A DNA stretch of 64,000 nt from positions 186,001 through 250,000 of the forward strand of contig NZ_FZOR01000004.1 in assembly GCF_900188445.1 (NCBI RefSeq), read 5' to 3'. This document shows positions 61,572 through 64,000 of the stretch, in pieces; the first letter of the stretch is position 1; each line of letters opens with the position of its first letter. The position numbers and the translations under genes were made by a program. This DNA comes from Actinomadura meyerae. GTDB lineage: Bacteria > Actinomycetota > Actinomycetes > Streptosporangiales > Streptosporangiaceae. The notes under the pieces were generated by a model that was not told the origin of the DNA, did no database searches, and worked only from the letters and a program-made list of their open reading frames with translations.

Positions 61572-62630
61572 ATGACTCAGCACGCTCCCCCGCCCGGCGC
61601 GTCCGGGCCGAGCCCCTTAGGCGCCCGCCGCCCGCTGCTCCTCGCCGCCGTCCTGACGCTGGCGGCGGCCTTGCTGGTAGGCCTGCCGGCCGCCGCCGGC
61701 CTCGCGGCCCAGCGCGCCCGCGCCGCCGCGACGCCCGCCGCGGCCGACTGCAGCGCGGGCTACGTCGGCCTCACCTACGACGACGGGCCCTCCGGATTCA
61801 CGTCGGCTCTGCTGACCACCCTGCAGCAGAACGGCGTCCGCGCCACCCTGTTCAACATCGGGCAGAACGCCCAGAACAACCCGTCGCTGGTCAGCGCGGA
61901 GAAGAACGCCGGCATGTGGATCGCCAACCACAGCTGGACGCATCCCCACCTCACCCAGATGTCCCAGTCGCAGATGCTCTCGGAGCTCCAGCGGACGCAG
62001 CAGGTGATCCAGCAGCAGACCGGCACCGCGCCCCGGCTGTTCCGGCCTCCCTACGGGGAGACGAACTCCACGTTGCGGGCGGTCGAGCAGCAGCTCGGCC
62101 TGACCGAGGTCATCTGGGACGTCGACTCGCAGGACTGGAACGGCGCGTCCACCGCCCAGATCGTGCAGCGCGCGAGCCAGCTCCAGAACGGCCAGGTCAT
62201 CCTCATGCACGACGGGTACAGCACGACGATCCAGGCCATTCCGCAGATCGTCGCGAACCTGAAGAGCCGCAACCTGTGCCCCGGCATCATCTCGCCGTCC
62301 ACCGGCCGGGCCGTCGCGCCCGACGGCGGCGGAGGCACCCCTCCGCCCGGCGAAGGCGGCGGCACCTGCACCGCACAGATCTCTCAGGGGCAGGTGTGGG
62401 GCGACCGGTTCAACCTCTCGGTCACCGTCTCCGGGGCGAGCGACTGGATCGCGACCGTGACCGTGCACAGCCCGCAGCGGATCATCGCGACCTGGAACGG
62501 CTCGCCGACCTGGGACGCGAGCGGGAACGTCATGACCATGCGGCCGAACGGCAGCGGTGACACCTTCGGCTTCACCGTCCAGCACAACGGCAACTGGACC
62601 TGGCCCGACGTCTCCTGCCGGACCGGCTGA
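61572..62630 (+). CDS. secreted CE4 polysaccharide deacetylase with CBM2
   Basis: 352 residues. A cytoplasmic lead and hydrophobic segment ([22 protein letters not shown]) form a signal peptide or anchor. The NodB domain has all five motifs: LTYDDGPSG (metal Asp, near 70), HSWTHPHL (metal His pair), FRPPYGE, DVDSQDW and ILMHDG. After a Gly/Pro linker comes a family 2 carbohydrate-binding module ([16 protein letters not shown] ... [11 protein letters not shown]) with paired cysteines and exposed Trp, typical for cellulose or xylan. Likely an acetylxylan esterase or chitooligosaccharide deacetylase. ATG 61572 is 8 bases after GGAGG; the in-frame ATG 61539 overlaps the -10 box and is rejected. 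Leu16 is encoded by TTA. Confidence 0.9.
   Translation: MTQHAPPPGASGPSPLGARRPLLLAAVLTLAAALLVGLPAAAGLAAQRARAAATPAAADCSAGYVGLTYDDGPSGFTSALLTTLQQNGVRATLFNIGQNAQNNPSLVSAEKNAGMWIANHSWTHPHLTQMSQSQMLSELQRTQQVIQQQTGTAPRLFRPPYGETNSTLRAVEQQLGLTEVIWDVDSQDWNGASTAQIVQRASQLQNGQVILMHDGYSTTIQAIPQIVANLKSRNLCPGIISPSTGRAVAPDGGGGTPPPGEGGGTCTAQISQGQVWGDRFNLSVTVSGASDWIATVTVHSPQRIIATWNGSPTWDASGNVMTMRPNGSGDTFGFTVQHNGNWTWPDVSCRTG
61617..61619 (+). other. TTA leucine codon near the start of the CE4 gene
   Basis: Codon 16 is TTA, extremely rare in such GC-rich genomes and the classic target of bldA tRNA control in Streptomyces when near a gene start. It may tie expression to development. I noticed no other in-frame TTA, but did not check every gene. 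Confidence 0.6.
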
Positions 62631-62646
62631 ACCGGCCCCGCCGCGT

Positions 62647-62687
62647 GCGCCTTCCCGCGGACCCCGCCCCAGGCCGCGGGAAGGCGC
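62647..62687. terminator. strong bidirectional 14-bp hairpin
   Basis: GCGCCTTCCCGCGG (62647-62660) pairs perfectly with CCGCGGGAAGGCGC (62674-62687) across a 13-base loop in the gap between the convergent CE4 and LacI genes. Confidence 0.75.
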
Positions 62688-62694
62688 TCCGCCG

Positions 62695-63720
62695 TCAGCC
62701 GCCTTCGGGAGGCGGGGGCGCGGTGCTCTTGCGGACCACGAGGCTGGTGGACAGCTCCAGCCGCGTCGCGACCGCCTCCCCGTTGCGGATGCCGAGGATG
62801 ATCTGCGCGGCCGACTCGGCCATCTGCCGCAGCGGCTGGTGCACGGTCGTGAGCGCGGGGCTGGCCCAGGGCGCCACCGCGACGTCGTCGTACCCGACCA
62901 CCGACAGGTCGTCCGGGACGCGCAGCCCGTGCACCCGTGCCGCCTCCAGCACCCCGAGCGCCTGCAGGTCGCTCCCGGCGAAGATCGCGGTCGGCCGGTC
63001 GGGGCGGCCGAGCAGCTCCATCGCCCGCTCGAAGCCGCCGTCCACGTGGAAGTCGCCGTAGGACACATACGACGGATCGACGTCCAGGCCGGCCATGCTC
63101 ATCGCGGAGCGGAAGCCGTCGAGCCGCGCGACGGAGCACAGCATGTCCGCCGGGCCGGTGATGATCGCGATGCGCCGGTGCCCCTGGTCGATGAGGTGCC
63201 GGGTCGCCGCGAGGCCGCCGGACCAGTTGGCCGAGCCCACCGACGGGACGTCGGGCTCGGGGTCCCCGGCGGGGTCGATGATGACGAACGGGATCGAGCG
63301 GGACCGCAGCCGCTTCTTGTACTCCGGCGGCATGCTGGAGAACAGCAGCACGACGCCGAGCGGGCGGCGGCGCAGCACGCCGCTGATCCACTCGGGGCCG
63401 GGGGAGTGCCGGGTGCCGCTCTCGGTCAGCACCAGGCTCGCGCCGTTGGCCTTGGCGACGCTCTCCACCCCCCGGATCAGCTCCATGGTCCAGAGGCTCT
63501 CGATCTCGTGGAGGACGATCTCGATGAGCGGCGCGTCCGGGCCCGACCGGGAGCCGCGCCGGTAGCCGTGGTGCTCCAGGAGGCGCTCCACGCGGAGGCG
63601 GGTCTTGCGGGCGACGTCCTCGCGGCCGTTCAGCACCTTCGAAACTGTCGAAATGGACACTCCGGCCTGATCCGCCACCTGGGCCAGGGTCACCCGGCCG
63701 GGTTCGTCCTCCTGCTGCAT
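62695..63720 (-). CDS. LacI-family transcriptional regulator, probably of polysaccharide utilisation
   Basis: 341 residues. HTH: VTLAQVADQAGVSISTVSKVLNG (key part GVSISTVSKVLNG). The sensor domain has VVLLFSSMPPEY, PFVIIDPAGDPEPD, RIAIITGPADML, PTAIFAGSDLQALGVLEAA and LSVVGYDDVAVAPWASP. It resembles xylan/xylo-oligosaccharide regulators of actinomycetes; the CGAAA/TTTCG dyads before the convergent CE4-CBM2 gene fit that idea. The ATG at 63720 has GAGGAC-like sequence downstream only, so the start is by frame and family. Its HTH codons include rare ATT, ACA and GTT. Confidence 0.9.
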   Translation of the reverse strand: MQQEDEPGRVTLAQVADQAGVSISTVSKVLNGREDVARKTRLRVERLLEHHGYRRGSRSGPDAPLIEIVLHEIESLWTMELIRGVESVAKANGASLVLTESGTRHSPGPEWISGVLRRRPLGVVLLFSSMPPEYKKRLRSRSIPFVIIDPAGDPEPDVPSVGSANWSGGLAATRHLIDQGHRRIAIITGPADMLCSVARLDGFRSAMSMAGLDVDPSYVSYGDFHVDGGFERAMELLGRPDRPTAIFAGSDLQALGVLEAARVHGLRVPDDLSVVGYDDVAVAPWASPALTTVHQPLRQMAESAAQIILGIRNGEAVATRLELSTSLVVRKSTAPPPPEGG

Positions 63721-63781
63721 TCTGGAAGCATAAGGATCTCGGCGGCGACTCCGAAACCCGGTAGGCGCGCGGAGACGCGGA

Positions 63782-64000
63782 TCACTCCCGCGCGTAGCGC
63801 TCGACGGCCGCGAGCAGCAGCTCCTCCGCGAGGTCGTAGACGCGGTCGACGTCCTCGGGAGTGCCGGTGAACCGCCCGCCGGCCTCGGACGCGGCGAGCC
63901 CGAGCCCGATGGTGTCCAGCAGCCGCTGCAGCGGCGGGACGATGTCCTCCGGAACCCCGGCGCTCCGCAGGATCGCCTGCACCGCGTGGCGCGCCCGCCG
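63782..64000 (-). CDS. C-terminal 72 residues of an unidentified protein, possibly a TetR regulator (cut by window edge)
   Basis: The reading frame is open to the right edge (…RRARHAVQAILRSAGVP then LQRLLDTIGLGLAASEAGG and VDRVYDLAEELLLAAVERYARE). It looks all-helical and amphipathic, like the C-terminal dimerisation domain of a TetR-family regulator, but the diagnostic DNA-binding part is outside the window. Same strand as the LacI gene, 61 bases upstream of it. Confidence 0.5.
   Translation of the reverse strand, partial: RRARHAVQAILRSAGVPEDIVPPLQRLLDTIGLGLAASEAGGRFTGTPEDVDRVYDLAEELLLAAVERYARE

Noticed and set aside
1..64000. tRNA, rRNA, insertion sequence, prophage or CRISPR features
   Set aside because: Looked for and not found; composition and gene style are uniform, with no integrase or transposase motifs.

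Overview
The window is uniformly GC-rich DNA with long antisense shadow ORFs, many GTG starts and many 4-base ATGA/GTGA gene overlaps. It carries a LuxR-type LAL regulator, a Methyltransf_19 protein, an imuA-imuB-dnaE2 mutasome and a rare TTA codon near the start of a secreted CE4 gene. Together these indicate a sporulating-type actinobacterium, perhaps near Actinomadura/Streptosporangiales. That placement is an inference from style, not from a marker gene. I saw no rRNA, tRNA, transposase, phage gene or CRISPR array.

Layout. 1-3.5 kb (minus): a truncated alpha/beta hydrolase and a large LAL regulator. 3.7-9.06 kb (minus): an operon reading LacI regulator, lutA, lutB, lutC, rhaB. 9.06-9.36 kb: a divergent control region with two recognisable promoters and two TTAAAACGT operator candidates. 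9.36-17.8 kb (plus): sugar ABC transporter (ATPase, two permeases, lipoprotein), rhamnose mutarotase, rhamnose isomerase and the bifunctional rhamnulose-1-phosphate aldolase/lactaldehyde dehydrogenase. 17.97-43.59 kb (plus): nine co-directional genes, eight of them exported rhamnosidase-type glycoside hydrolases (six GH78 or GH78-like, two GH106-like) plus one AraA/FucI-type sugar isomerase. 43.7-48.6 kb: MarR regulator, aldo/keto reductase, methyltransferase, a small unknown protein, ribokinase, PH-domain membrane protein, Ppx/GppA phosphatase. 48.6-56.5 kb (minus): a Ser/Thr kinase with a beta-propeller, then dnaE2, imuB and imuA behind a clear SOS box. 56.6-60 kb (plus): mtnA and recD2. 60-61.4 kb (minus): metallo-beta-lactamase-fold hydrolase and TetR regulator. 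61.4-63.8 kb: a secreted CE4 deacetylase with CBM2, its promoter and CGAAA/TTTCG dyads, and a convergent LacI regulator. The window ends inside an unidentified gene, possibly a TetR regulator.

How the main locus works (inference from families). Exported GH78 and GH106 enzymes release L-rhamnose from a branched plant or microbial glycan. The RhaS-RhaT-RhaP-RhaQ transporter imports it. RhaM equilibrates the anomers, RhaI makes L-rhamnulose, RhaB phosphorylates it, and the bifunctional enzyme splits it to DHAP and L-lactaldehyde and oxidises the latter to L-lactate. LutABC then takes L-lactate to pyruvate. One LacI repressor sits at the divergent promoter of both arms. About 40 kb is thus a single-sugar, polymer-to-pyruvate locus. 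Its most unusual parts are the density and architecture of the rhamnosidases, the embedded AraA-like isomerase, and short ORF/hairpin elements that bridge gene junctions with start-stop overlaps.
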